Source: CAXBDP01 sp963974465 (GTDB lineage: Bacteria; Bacteroidota; Bacteroidia; Cytophagales; Cyclobacteriaceae). From it: 64,000 nt of DNA. The position numbers and the translations under genes were made by a program. The stretch lies in assembly GCA_049340005.1 (NCBI GenBank), contig JBMPIY010000002.1. The stretch is one strand, 5' to 3'. A model generated the notes under the pieces. That model saw nothing but the letters and a program-made list of their open reading frames with translations, did not search any database and was not told where the DNA came from. Below are positions 25,932 through 33,356 of the stretch, one piece after another; positions within the stretch are counted from its first letter, which is position 1, and every line of letters begins with the position of its first letter.

Positions 25932-26945
25932 ATGAAAAAACAAATACATCTGATTATACTTTCTGTTTTAATAGTATCCTCTTGTAACATTCAAAAGGAA
26001 AGGGAACTAGAAGTTTTAACCCTCACAAAAAAATCAGCTCACTTTGATTTTGGAGATGGTATATTTTTCACACGGATTAATAGCATTCGAATTTTGCCTG
26101 ATTCTTATATTTTCCTTGATAGACACATCAATAAAATATTTAAAACAAATAAGAACTTCGAATTAATTGAGGAGTTTTTAACTGTAGGAGATGGCCCTTT
26201 TGAAGTAAGATCAATCATAAAAATAAGTAATATAGATCCTACTAATAATTCGTTTGCAGTTCATGACATTAGAAAAAAAAGCTTTCTAATAATGAGTTCA
26301 TCAGGTGAAAAACTGAATTACATAACTTTAAAGAACACAAGGCTCTCAGATGGGAATTTCTCCTACTATAATGGCAAACTTATCCTAGACCCAATTAGCT
26401 CTGAGTTTTCTGAACAAAGTGCTGTACTGCATATAAATAAGGAAGGTAAAGCTGAACAAGTATGGAAAGGTAATTTATCATTTCCTGAAACCACAAACTA
26501 TGTAACTAGAGACATGTTTAAAGTAGAAGGTAAGTTTCTCCGAATTGCTAGAGAAAACTTCCCTTCTTATGAAGTCTTTGATGACAATGGCGAGGTTCTA
26601 TTTACAGGCGATTTGTCCGGCTATGATATTTTCCAAAGCGCTATTGATAAATTCAAAGAATTGGGACCCACCAACCAACTACTAAGCGTAGGTGTTATTA
26701 ACGAAATAGTAGTAGTTGGCAATCAAATTTTCATTCAGTATATGCATTTTTTTGAGAATGGTAATAGCCTAACGAAAGACCTCGCTGTATTTGAGTTAGA
26801 CAAGGGTAATTCACTTCAGCTCACCAAGCTTATCTACTTCCAAAATGAAGGAATTTCATATTATTCTTTTGGCACTGATGGAAAGGAATTGCTAATGTAT
26901 AGTGCTGAGAGTGGTGCTATTGATGTGTATGAGTTAGAGGATTGA
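25932..26945 (+). CDS. 6-bladed beta-propeller lipoprotein (BF3164/TolB-like)
   Basis: The 337-residue protein begins with a lipoprotein signal (lipobox VSSC, Cys about 18). The rest consists of propeller-like repeats such as RINSIRILPDSYIFLDRH, NSFAVHDIRKKSFLIMSSSG and VVVGNQIFIQYMHFF, as in the 6-bladed propeller lipoproteins of Bacteroidota. These are often next to genes for small exported peptides, as here (119 bases upstream, but with a terminator between). A role in binding or sensing the peptide is inference. The gene lacks any GCGGGAGG copy and looks more AT-rich than its neighbours. Confidence 0.72.
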   Translation: MKKQIHLIILSVLIVSSCNIQKERELEVLTLTKKSAHFDFGDGIFFTRINSIRILPDSYIFLDRHINKIFKTNKNFELIEEFLTVGDGPFEVRSIIKISNIDPTNNSFAVHDIRKKSFLIMSSSGEKLNYITLKNTRLSDGNFSYYNGKLILDPISSEFSEQSAVLHINKEGKAEQVWKGNLSFPETTNYVTRDMFKVEGKFLRIARENFPSYEVFDDNGEVLFTGDLSGYDIFQSAIDKFKELGPTNQLLSVGVINEIVVVGNQIFIQYMHFFENGNSLTKDLAVFELDKGNSLQLTKLIYFQNEGISYYSFGTDGKELLMYSAESGAIDVYELED

Positions 26946-26969
26946 TCAAGAAAATTGATTCTACTTTAA

Positions 26970-27491
26970 TCAATAAATCCCCCTAACCTCTCTCTTCAAT
27001 TCGATTATCGCAGCTTGGGAAGCATTGGCATTTTGCTCTATGGCTTTTTGGAGGATGGCTTTGCCTAGCTCTACACCACTAGCGCCTGCTGGCAGTGAAG
27101 AAAAGCCCTCTTGTATAAGGCTTTGTACTTGATCTGCTGCATTTCTAATATTTTGCCAGCAAGTATCGCTCATATATACTTGTTGCGAATAATTGTGGCT
27201 CAATTCCTCCCGCACTTCTTGCTCCAATATTTGGCGAAATTCCTGCGCAGATAATCCTTGTCTATTCAGCCTCAACACAAGGTTATTTGGCGAAATTCTC
27301 TCTAAAAATAGCGTCATCCGCTCATAGGCTTGCAAGCGGATAGGAAGCGCAACTTCAATACTTTTATTCTTTATTTCTAATAAGTTACGTTCAAATTCCT
27401 TTTGCAAAAAGGATCTTACCACTAAATACATTCCATACAATACCAAGCCTGCGGGAATAAGAATTGTCAAAAGTTGAATCATTGCCTCCAT
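26970..27491 (-). CDS. Conserved membrane-anchored protein of unknown function
   Basis: The 173-residue protein has one N-terminal hydrophobic helix (LLTILIPAGLVLYGMYLVV) and a cytosolic helical remainder with SIEVALPIRLQAYERMTLFLERI and LRLNRQGLSAQEFRQILEQE. I recognise this as a conserved Cytophagales hypothetical (possibly the family called DUF7935), but no function is known to me. It is convergent with the propeller gene and has an octamer copy at 27206-27213. Confidence 0.65.
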   Translation of the reverse strand: MEAMIQLLTILIPAGLVLYGMYLVVRSFLQKEFERNLLEIKNKSIEVALPIRLQAYERMTLFLERISPNNLVLRLNRQGLSAQEFRQILEQEVREELSHNYSQQVYMSDTCWQNIRNAADQVQSLIQEGFSSLPAGASGVELGKAILQKAIEQNANASQAAIIELKREVRGIY

Positions 27492-27597
27492 GTTTCTGAT
27501 TTAATATTTAGCGAAATTAGCGAGAAATATGCAATTACAAGATTTATGAACTTGAAATGCCCTTGCTTGGTTAAATCTCTGATAGAAAATTAAAGAA

Positions 27598-27915
27598 ATG
27601 TTTACACCCATTACTATATCGCCCGAAGCCGCAGTAGAAATTAAGCATATAATGTCGCACAAAAACATCCCTAATGACTACGGATTGCGGGTGGGTATTC
27701 GTGGTGCTGGCTGTGCGGGTATTTCCTATATCTTGGGTTTCGACAAGCAAAAGGAAAAGGACAATGCCTATGAAATAGATGGCATTCCTGTATATATCGA
27801 AAAAAAGGATTTGATGTATTTGATTGGCTTAGAAGTCTCTTTTTATAATGGCGATGATGCCAGAGGATTCACCTTTGTGAAACAGCAAGAAAATTCATCA
27901 ACCGAAAATTCTTAA
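27598..27915 (+). CDS. HesB/IscA-like Fe-S assembly protein lacking the C-terminal cysteines
   Basis: The 105-residue protein shows the A-type carrier fold. The N-terminus is ITISPEAAVEIKHIMSH. GLRVGIRGAGCAGISYILGF has the first conserved cysteine, and the end is YNGDDARGFTFVKQQ. Family members that carry clusters end in a Cys-x-Cys motif within the last ten residues; this one ends in a polar tail with no cysteine. It may be a non-canonical A-type protein. No suf or isc genes are next to it. Confidence 0.82.
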   Translation: MFTPITISPEAAVEIKHIMSHKNIPNDYGLRVGIRGAGCAGISYILGFDKQKEKDNAYEIDGIPVYIEKKDLMYLIGLEVSFYNGDDARGFTFVKQQENSSTENS

Positions 27916-27953
27916 TTACTGGTTGGTTACGACATAATTTCCACTGTTTCCAC

Positions 27954-27981
27954 CCCACTAATTCAAGTGACCGCTTGGACC
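27954..27981 (-). repeat. Dispersed repeat, short form
   Basis: On the minus strand it reads GGTCCAAGCGGTCACTTG then AATTAGTGG. It aligns with both ends of 28170-28219 but lacks the internal GCCTGCCTGCAG hairpin module. Confidence 0.55.
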
Positions 27982-28101
27982 TCTATAGCTACGCAATCCA
28001 AAAATTCTATTGCAAGTAATTGATATTCATAGATATTAACATGAAGTCACCAACTGCAGGCAGGCGCTGGCTTGGACTTTATTAGGTTAAGGAAAGAAGA
28101 A

Positions 28102-28158
28102 TTTAAACGCAGAGAGAATACAGAGGGAAGACGCGGAGAGCGCAGAGAAGAAACCAAA
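28102..28158 (+). repeat. Dispersed intergenic repeat, copy C
   Basis: It begins TTTAAACGCAGAGAG, contains GAGGGAAGACGCGGAG and ends GCAGAGAAGAAACCAAA. Like copy B it is preceded by GAAGAATT. Confidence 0.75.
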
Positions 28159-28169
28159 ATCACTAAATT

Positions 28170-28219
28170 CCACTAGTTCAAGCCTACCTACTGCAGGCAG
28201 GCGTCCGCTTGGACTTTTT
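28170..28219 (-). repeat. Dispersed repeat, long form with internal hairpin
   Basis: On the minus strand it starts AAAAAGTCCAAGCGGACG and ends TTGAACTAGTGG. The middle, GCCTGCCTGCAGTAGG plus TAGGC, is self-complementary. The related fragment at 28051-28083 contains the CTGCAGGCAGGCG and CTTGGACTTT parts. Confidence 0.55.
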
Positions 28220-28279
28220 GATCTTCTCAATTTAATAATTTTATTGTAAATATTTGAATTTCAATTACATTTACACAGA

Positions 28280-28310
28280 GTCACATGCGGCACACGTGCG
28301 CCAGCGTTAG
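28280..28310 (-). repeat. REP-like repeat, third (diverged) copy
   Basis: The sequence GTCACATGCGGCACACGTG then CGCCAGCGTTAG matches the right-hand RAYT repeat at 27 of 31 positions. It lies 7.5 kb from the transposase gene. Confidence 0.7.
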
Positions 28311-28367
28311 ATGCGCCAGCGTGATCTTCATCTTTGTGAAACCTAGCGACAACCCAAAGGTGGAGTC

Positions 28368-29237
28368 TTAATAGCTTTTCGGGCTATCACTCGGCAGCAA
28401 AATGATAAAATCTGCTAAGCCTAAATTCTCCTCAGTCAAGTTTGAAATATCTGCTTGCTCTACCATAGCAATGGTAAGTATTTTCAAGTCTGCATTGGCT
28501 TGCTTCAGATACCAGTAAATTCCCTCAAAGTTATTTGAGTGAAAGGTGCCATGATAATGAATGAATGGCGCATCCTCCCGCAAATTCTGCAAGATAAAAT
28601 AAGCCATAGTCGCATCTTTTGAGGCTTGCGCCATGGCAATATTGGCTGATTGTCCACCTGGAGCATGAGCACCCATGGTCTTGATCATCCATTTGTAGCC
28701 TGGCAAGTCCAAATCTACCTGAAAAGGAAGCGGAGCAATGTATTGCTTAGCTGATGCATCTAGTGTAGCCAAACCATCAAGGCCTTGCTTATTTACAACG
28801 CTTGCATAGCGACGAGGAATATTTGTGGCAATAAATGGTCTATTGTTATTTTTAGCCAAATCAAGCAGCGGTTTATAATCCGTTTTGAAATTATTCCACA
28901 TTTTACCTTCCGCTTCAAACTGAGCCAAGGTGATGGTTCCATTCAAATACTCATTCATCAGCAGCTGATTATCCGATTCAAACATTTCGGCTCCAAATAC
29001 CAAATTGCTATTTGCCTCCATCATCGCCTCACTCAACTTCAATTGCAACCAATGGCCGATGGCATTATTATGCAATTCACCAAAAAGGACAACTTGATGT
29101 ACATTGCTAGCATCGACCAATTGCTGAAAATCGGTGCTGTTGCCATCCTTATCCAAAATACGATAGCTTGGCAAATCCTGCGCAAAAGAGAAAATTGAAA
29201 AGCTGAGGGTAAAAATTAGGGTAAATATTTTTTTCAT
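28368..29237 (-). CDS. ChaN family protein
   Basis: The 289-residue protein is exported by a signal peptide (MKKIFTLIFTLSFSIFSFAQ). It matches the ChaN/DUF399 family, in which a characterised member binds haem. Typical segments are HQVVLFGELHNNAIGHWLQL, FGAEMFESDNQLLMNEYL, IATNIPRRYASVV and IHYHGTFHSNNFEGIYWYL. The His-Asn and Glu residues of the EraA/ChaN-like core are present. There is no lipobox cysteine. The gene overlaps folB by four bases (ATGA). Confidence 0.88.
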   Translation of the reverse strand: MKKIFTLIFTLSFSIFSFAQDLPSYRILDKDGNSTDFQQLVDASNVHQVVLFGELHNNAIGHWLQLKLSEAMMEANSNLVFGAEMFESDNQLLMNEYLNGTITLAQFEAEGKMWNNFKTDYKPLLDLAKNNNRPFIATNIPRRYASVVNKQGLDGLATLDASAKQYIAPLPFQVDLDLPGYKWMIKTMGAHAPGGQSANIAMAQASKDATMAYFILQNLREDAPFIHYHGTFHSNNFEGIYWYLKQANADLKILTIAMVEQADISNLTEENLGLADFIILLPSDSPKSY

Positions 29238-29608
29238 CTTGATAAGGTTAAGGTGGCGGATGATTCTTTAGCCAAGGCGCCAATTGGCGGATTCATTTTG
29301 GCTACTTTTACTTCTATAGAATCTATAAGTGTAATTTCGTTAAGAGCTTTCTCGGCAATTTTAAAAGCAAGATGTTCCAAAAGCTTAGCAGGTTGCGTCA
29401 TCACTTCCCTAGTGATACGATACAATATACAATAGTCGATAGTACCATTTAGATTGTCTTCTTTGGCAGCCAAGCCTAAATCGCCTTTTGCAGAAATATC
29501 AACCACATATCGGTTACCTATTTTTTGTTCTTCGGCTTGCACTCCATGGAATGCAAAGAATTCAATACTTTTGAGTCTTACCTCTCCAGGAGCCAATTTA
29601 TATTTCAT
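29234..29608 (-). CDS. folB: Dihydroneopterin aldolase
   Basis: FolB cleaves dihydroneopterin to 6-hydroxymethyldihydropterin in folate synthesis. The 124-residue protein contains KSIEFFAFHGVQAEEQKIGN with the catalytic/binding residues of the N-terminal strand. The family's central NGTIDYCILYRITREVM and the C-terminal VKVAKMNPPIGALAKESSATL follow. It overlaps the DivIVA gene by 11 bases and chaN by 4 bases, so all three are one transcript. Confidence 0.93.
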   Translation of the reverse strand: MKYKLAPGEVRLKSIEFFAFHGVQAEEQKIGNRYVVDISAKGDLGLAAKEDNLNGTIDYCILYRITREVMTQPAKLLEHLAFKIAEKALNEITLIDSIEVKVAKMNPPIGALAKESSATLTLSR

Positions 29609-30515
29609 CGAAAAATGAGCCTCCTTTTTTAGGCTTACTAATTGAATTATCAGTGTTTTCTATTTCAGCGTCGTCTTCTTCACCCAATTGATGCACAATT
29701 TTCTGGTTGTTAGGATTGGCGGGAGGTGAAACAAAACGAGTTTCTATTTTTTCTTCTTCCTCTGGACTTTCTTCCTCTTTCTCTTCTACAATTTCCTCAC
29801 TACCATAATGCTCATCGAAGTCTGCCTCAATTTCTTCCTTTCTTGCAAACTTTTGATTGTCCTCAACATCAATATCCTCCACTTCTGCCATAGGCAATTC
29901 CTCGGATCTCTCATGCACATTATCCCATGATTCTAGTCCTTTTACTTTGCGAGAAACACTGCGTGCTTGCTTCAATATCCCACCTACATCGTAGTCATCT
30001 GCACGTAATTCTAGCTTATCGACTTTCTTGAGTAAGTCGTTCACTGTATTACGCATATCTGTGATAAAATCATTGCGAGTGCCTTGGATGTCCTTAAACG
30101 CCTCCTCTAGTAATTTCACTTCTGCTTCCATGGCTGAAATGATATCCTTTGCATTGTCTTCAGCTTGTTCTTGAATTTCTCTTGCTCTTTTTTGCGCATC
30201 ACTAATTAGCTGCTGCGATTTCATTTCGGCTTCTTTGATGCTTAGCTCTGCAGCTTTGTTGGCCTGCTGCACTACTGTAGCACCAGTCTCTTCGGCTGTT
30301 CGTAAGGTTTTAAAAAGTGTAGATTCTACTTGTTTCATTTTTTCTACATCTTTCAAGGCGGCATCAAGCTTTGCTTTCAGCTCATTATTGTCCTCGATCA
30401 TTCTGTCCCATGCCATCGAAAGCGAATTGAGATAAGACGTCACTTCATCTTTATCGTATCCTCTGAATGCTTTTTCGAAGGTCTTTTGTCGTATTTCAAG
30501 AGGTGTAATTTTCAT
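29598..30515 (-). CDS. DivIVA-domain coiled-coil protein
   Basis: The 305-residue protein starts with the DivIVA membrane-targeting domain (TPLEIRQKTFEKAFRGYDKD, then EVTSYLNSL). A long coiled coil of about residues 30-185 is rich in Ala/Glu/Lys heptads. A disordered, strongly acidic tail (about 220-280) follows and the end is KKGGSFFDEI. DivIVA proteins sense membrane curvature and organise poles or septa in Gram-positives; their role in Bacteroidota is much less known. It leads a unit with folB and chaN and lies 25 bases after the WD40 gene. An octamer copy in antisense orientation is at 29719-29726. Confidence 0.88.
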   Translation of the reverse strand: MKITPLEIRQKTFEKAFRGYDKDEVTSYLNSLSMAWDRMIEDNNELKAKLDAALKDVEKMKQVESTLFKTLRTAEETGATVVQQANKAAELSIKEAEMKSQQLISDAQKRAREIQEQAEDNAKDIISAMEAEVKLLEEAFKDIQGTRNDFITDMRNTVNDLLKKVDKLELRADDYDVGGILKQARSVSRKVKGLESWDNVHERSEELPMAEVEDIDVEDNQKFARKEEIEADFDEHYGSEEIVEEKEEESPEEEEKIETRFVSPPANPNNQKIVHQLGEEDDAEIENTDNSISKPKKGGSFFDEI

Positions 30516-30540
30516 AGTATATGCTGATATTAGAAGTCGA

Positions 30541-31464
30541 TTATAATGAAGATGGGAAATTTATTTGCCAAACCGAAAGTGTACGATCGTCCGAAGCGGA
30601 AATCACTTGATTTTGATAATCCGTCCAAAGCAACCTATTTACACTTGTGCCATGACCAGCATGCCTCGATTTGTCAATCACTTTCAAAAGTTTATAATTT
30701 TGAGCATCCCAAATCTTTATGGATTTGTCCATGCTACAAGTTACGAAATGTTTATTATCAGGACTAAAGTCTAGATGATTGATGGCAAACATATGAGCTA
30801 CAACGGAATGTTTCGGCTGATAATTATTTTCTCCATCCCAAACTTTGAAATTAGCATCTCTGCCCGCACTAATCAAATCAGCATTTACACCTTGAAATTG
30901 CAAGGTAAACACCGAATTCTCATGCCCTTTGATCAATGCTTTGGGTTCGAAACTCTGCAAATCGAAAAGCCTGATATTATTATCACTATAGCCTACTGCT
31001 AATTGGTTTGAAGGCGCATCAATTGCCATCGTTCGTGCACTTTTGTCAGAAGCTTTGATATGCTTGCGAACAGCCATTGTTTGCCTATCGACTACGATCA
31101 CTACGCCGTCACCCGTGGCTACGAAAATATCGTTGCCAATTCTCTGTATATCAAAAATGGCCGCAGAGGTAATTTTCACTGAGCCAATCACTTTCATTTC
31201 CTCCACATTCACTATTTGGATGCCCTCGTAGTTTTGCCCTATAATCAGCTCATTACTAACCTTATCAAAATGCAGCGCATAAACCGAAGCACTTACTTTG
31301 GCTATCAACCGGCCTGTTTCGGGCTTATGCAAATCCCACATTACAACAAATCCATCACCTCCCGCCGAGAAAAATTCATGCTCGCTCGGGCCTGCCACCA
31401 AAGTGTAAACACAATCGGAATGTCCTCGCAGCGTATGCAGTTTTTCTACCTCAGGTCTAATCAT
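30541..31464 (-). CDS. WD40-repeat protein
   Basis: I use the ATG complementary to 31462-31464 (307 residues, MIRPEVEKLHTLRGHSDCVY). The upstream part of the frame has no WD40 character. It is built of about seven blades with the usual GH and WD-type ends: TLRGHSDCVYTLVAG with GFVVMWDL, LIKGHENSVFTLQFQG with NFKVWDG, and CSMDKSIKIWDAQ and SASDDRTLSVWQI at the end. It is cytosolic, with no signal. It probably works as a protein-interaction scaffold; the partner is unknown. It may be co-transcribed with the DivIVA gene. Confidence 0.87.
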   Translation of the reverse strand: MIRPEVEKLHTLRGHSDCVYTLVAGPSEHEFFSAGGDGFVVMWDLHKPETGRLIAKVSASVYALHFDKVSNELIIGQNYEGIQIVNVEEMKVIGSVKITSAAIFDIQRIGNDIFVATGDGVVIVVDRQTMAVRKHIKASDKSARTMAIDAPSNQLAVGYSDNNIRLFDLQSFEPKALIKGHENSVFTLQFQGVNADLISAGRDANFKVWDGENNYQPKHSVVAHMFAINHLDFSPDNKHFVTCSMDKSIKIWDAQNYKLLKVIDKSRHAGHGTSVNRLLWTDYQNQVISASDDRTLSVWQINFPSSL

Positions 31465-31520
31465 TATGGTAAATTTACAAGCAAAATCCTTTACTTTACC
31501 CTGCACAAACATACATTTTT

Positions 31521-32159
31521 ATGCCGCTGTTCCATTTAGAAAAATTAGAAAATGGAGGATATATAAGTATTTGGAAGATTGCTGAGTCGGAAGAAGAATT
31601 GGCTGCCGCCTATAATTGGCTAGAAAATGAGCGGGAGGATTTCGAAACGATTAACCTTTCCTCCCGCCGATTAGAATGGCTTAGTTTGCGAATGGCGCTA
31701 CATGAAATTTTCGAAAATGCAAAACTCAAAGCTACAAGCGTTTACAAAACCAAATTCAACAAACCTAAATTACTCAAACGCTCTTATCATATTTCCTTTT
31801 CTCATAGTCATGGATATGCGGCAGTGATTCTGCACAAAACATATCCGGTAGGAATAGACATTGAAACGCATGGTGAAAGGGCATTTCGGATCAAACACAA
31901 ATTTCTGAATGAAAATGAAATGGCCGCATTTGGGAATTCAGCTGAAAACGCACTCATTGCCTGGTGTCTAAAGGAAACACTTTATAAAATATGGGGTCGC
32001 AAAAAGCTGGATTTCAGAGAGCACATGCATATAAAAGTGGCAAATGATGGATATCCAATGTATTTTGCAGGAACAGTGGCAAAAAACAATCAGGTGTCAG
32101 CCCATAGCATGGAAATTAGGCGGTACGAAGATTGCATAGTTGCTTTTAACTTAGACTAA
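31521..32159 (+). CDS. 4'-phosphopantetheinyl transferase superfamily protein
   Basis: The 212-residue protein has the Sfp-type signature: FSHSHGYAAV, the metal-binding PVGIDIETHGERAFRI and the AWCLKETLYKIWG motif. Such enzymes load phosphopantetheine onto carrier domains. The best guess here is a Sfp-like enzyme for ACP or for a secondary pathway. It is divergent from the WD40 gene (56 bases) and one base before the redoxin gene. It contains an inverted pair of octamers (31631-31638 and 31660-31667). Confidence 0.88.
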   Translation: MPLFHLEKLENGGYISIWKIAESEEELAAAYNWLENEREDFETINLSSRRLEWLSLRMALHEIFENAKLKATSVYKTKFNKPKLLKRSYHISFSHSHGYAAVILHKTYPVGIDIETHGERAFRIKHKFLNENEMAAFGNSAENALIAWCLKETLYKIWGRKKLDFREHMHIKVANDGYPMYFAGTVAKNNQVSAHSMEIRRYEDCIVAFNLD

Positions 32160-32160
32160 T

Positions 32161-32748
32161 ATGAAAAAAATATTTTCCCTCCTATTTGCAGCCTTTTTTA
32201 TTCATTCAGCAAGTATTGCTCAAGTGAAAGCCGTAAGCGACGTGAGCCTGATAAATGCAAGTGATAAAACTGAAATTTCCTTATCGAGCTTCTCCGCTAA
32301 AAAAGGGATTGTCGTAATTTTCACGAGTAATTATTGCCCATTTTCGAAATTGTACGAAGATAGAATTAATGACTTGGCCAATAAGTACTCATCGCAAGGA
32401 ATTCAAATGGTGCTAATCAATTCTAACAGCCCTGATGACAATCCTGCAGAATCCATTGAAGAGATGGCCGCAAAAGTGAGCTCATCCTCTTATACATTTC
32501 CTTATTTGAGTGATAAGGAACGCAAAGCCTTAGATATATTCAAGGCTAGCAAAACTCCCGAAGCATTTTTGTTGAAGCCTTCAGCAGATGGCTTTGCTGT
32601 TGTATATAGTGGAGCAATTGATGATAATCCGCAAGTTGCGGATCAGGTGAGAGAGCAATATTTGGCTGGTGCTATTGACGCTTTGCTTGCAGGTAGAGAT
32701 CCAGCCAAGCCTTTTGTAAGACCCGTAGGCTGTATTATCAAAAACTAA
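32161..32748 (+). CDS. Exported thioredoxin-like redoxin (AhpC/TSA-type)
   Basis: The 195-residue protein has a signal peptide (MKKIFSLLFAAFFIHSASIAQ) and a redoxin fold. The active site is FTSNYCPFSKLY, so one cysteine is at the catalytic place and Ser replaces a second. SKTPEAFLLKP holds the cis-proline. A conserved late cysteine sits in RPVGCIIKN at the C-terminus. It is likely a periplasmic thiol protein. The last bases and the terminator recur 1.1 kb downstream, in front of the SirB1-like gene. Confidence 0.85.
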   Translation: MKKIFSLLFAAFFIHSASIAQVKAVSDVSLINASDKTEISLSSFSAKKGIVVIFTSNYCPFSKLYEDRINDLANKYSSQGIQMVLINSNSPDDNPAESIEEMAAKVSSSSYTFPYLSDKERKALDIFKASKTPEAFLLKPSADGFAVVYSGAIDDNPQVADQVREQYLAGAIDALLAGRDPAKPFVRPVGCIIKN

Positions 32749-32801
32749 AATTATTCATTGTCACTGAGTAAAGAGATCAATTCGTTGATCTCTTCTTTTT
32801 T
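32730..32801 (+). repeat. 72-bp direct repeat, left copy
   Basis: This copy contains the last six codons of the redoxin gene plus, on the opposite strand, codons for EEINELISLLSDNE and a stop, i.e. the C-terminus of the SirB1-like protein. It matches 33842-33913 at 66 of 72 bases; all six differences lie in a 12-base stretch and three of the four affected codons are synonymous. Confidence 0.9.
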
Positions 32802-32802
32802 T
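32772..32802 (+). terminator. Terminator of the redoxin gene
   Basis: AGAGATCAA and TTGATCTCT form a perfect 9-bp stem with a TTCG loop, followed by T-C-T7. The same hairpin occurs in the right copy at 33885-33913, where it lies inside the coding sequence of the convergent gene. Confidence 0.92.
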
Positions 32803-32982
32803 CTATCTATTGGAATTAAAACCATTAGAGATAATCCTTATTGCGAATATTAAAAATCCTCTTAAAAAGAGGTCTTCCAACGTATTGGAAAATATCCACT
32901 TAATTGATGGGTGGGAACACCTTAATTTAATTTTGCAATATTTTAGGCAAATTCCTTCTTAATATTTTCTTTATTTGGCCTA

Positions 32983-33320
32983 CCTAGGAGATTTTTCAGT
33001 TAAGAAATTTGTGAAGCATATTTTTAGGGAAAAGATCCTCAGCCTTGACTACCCAAGCAGCCTTGGGTTTTTGCTTATTTCGTATCAAAAGAAAGGAAGA
33101 GTTTAGCTATCAATTTTGCTATTACGATCGCACTCTTTTTCAATACAAAGAGTTGCTTATAAATTTCGTTAAGGAATTGAAATTCAATGTTATTTGGAAG
33201 TTTCCTTTTTTCTTTTTGTCATTGCCACAAAAAGAAACAAAAAAGTCTAGACAAAAAGAAGCTTCCACCCTCAAGGCCAGCGCCGGCTCGCCTTTTTGTC
33301 CTCCCACCTGCAAACAGCCA
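32983..33320 (+). repeat. Non-coding repeat unit, first copy
   Basis: Landmarks shared with the second unit, in the same order, are CCTAGGAGATTTT, TTTTAGGGAAAAGATCCTCA, ATACAAA-AGTT, TTGTCATTGCCACAAAA, AAAAAGTCTAGAC, AAGAAGCTTC, CCTTTTTGTCCTCC and GCAAACAGCC. Confidence 0.7.
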
Positions 33321-33356
33321 TTGTTAATCTTTTTTTCCTTTCTTTTTCCCAATCGG

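Larger units (their letters stand above)
27916..28367. other. Repeat-rich intergenic region
   Basis: This 452-base spacer between the IscA-like gene and chaN has no gene. It is a patchwork of at least three dispersed repeat families: two CTTGGACTT-type copies (27954-27981 and 28170-28219, with a related fragment at 28051-28083), the TTTAAACGCAGAG repeat (28102-28158) and a REP-like copy (28280-28310). Nested short repeats of ATGCGCCAGCGT follow. Confidence 0.7.
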
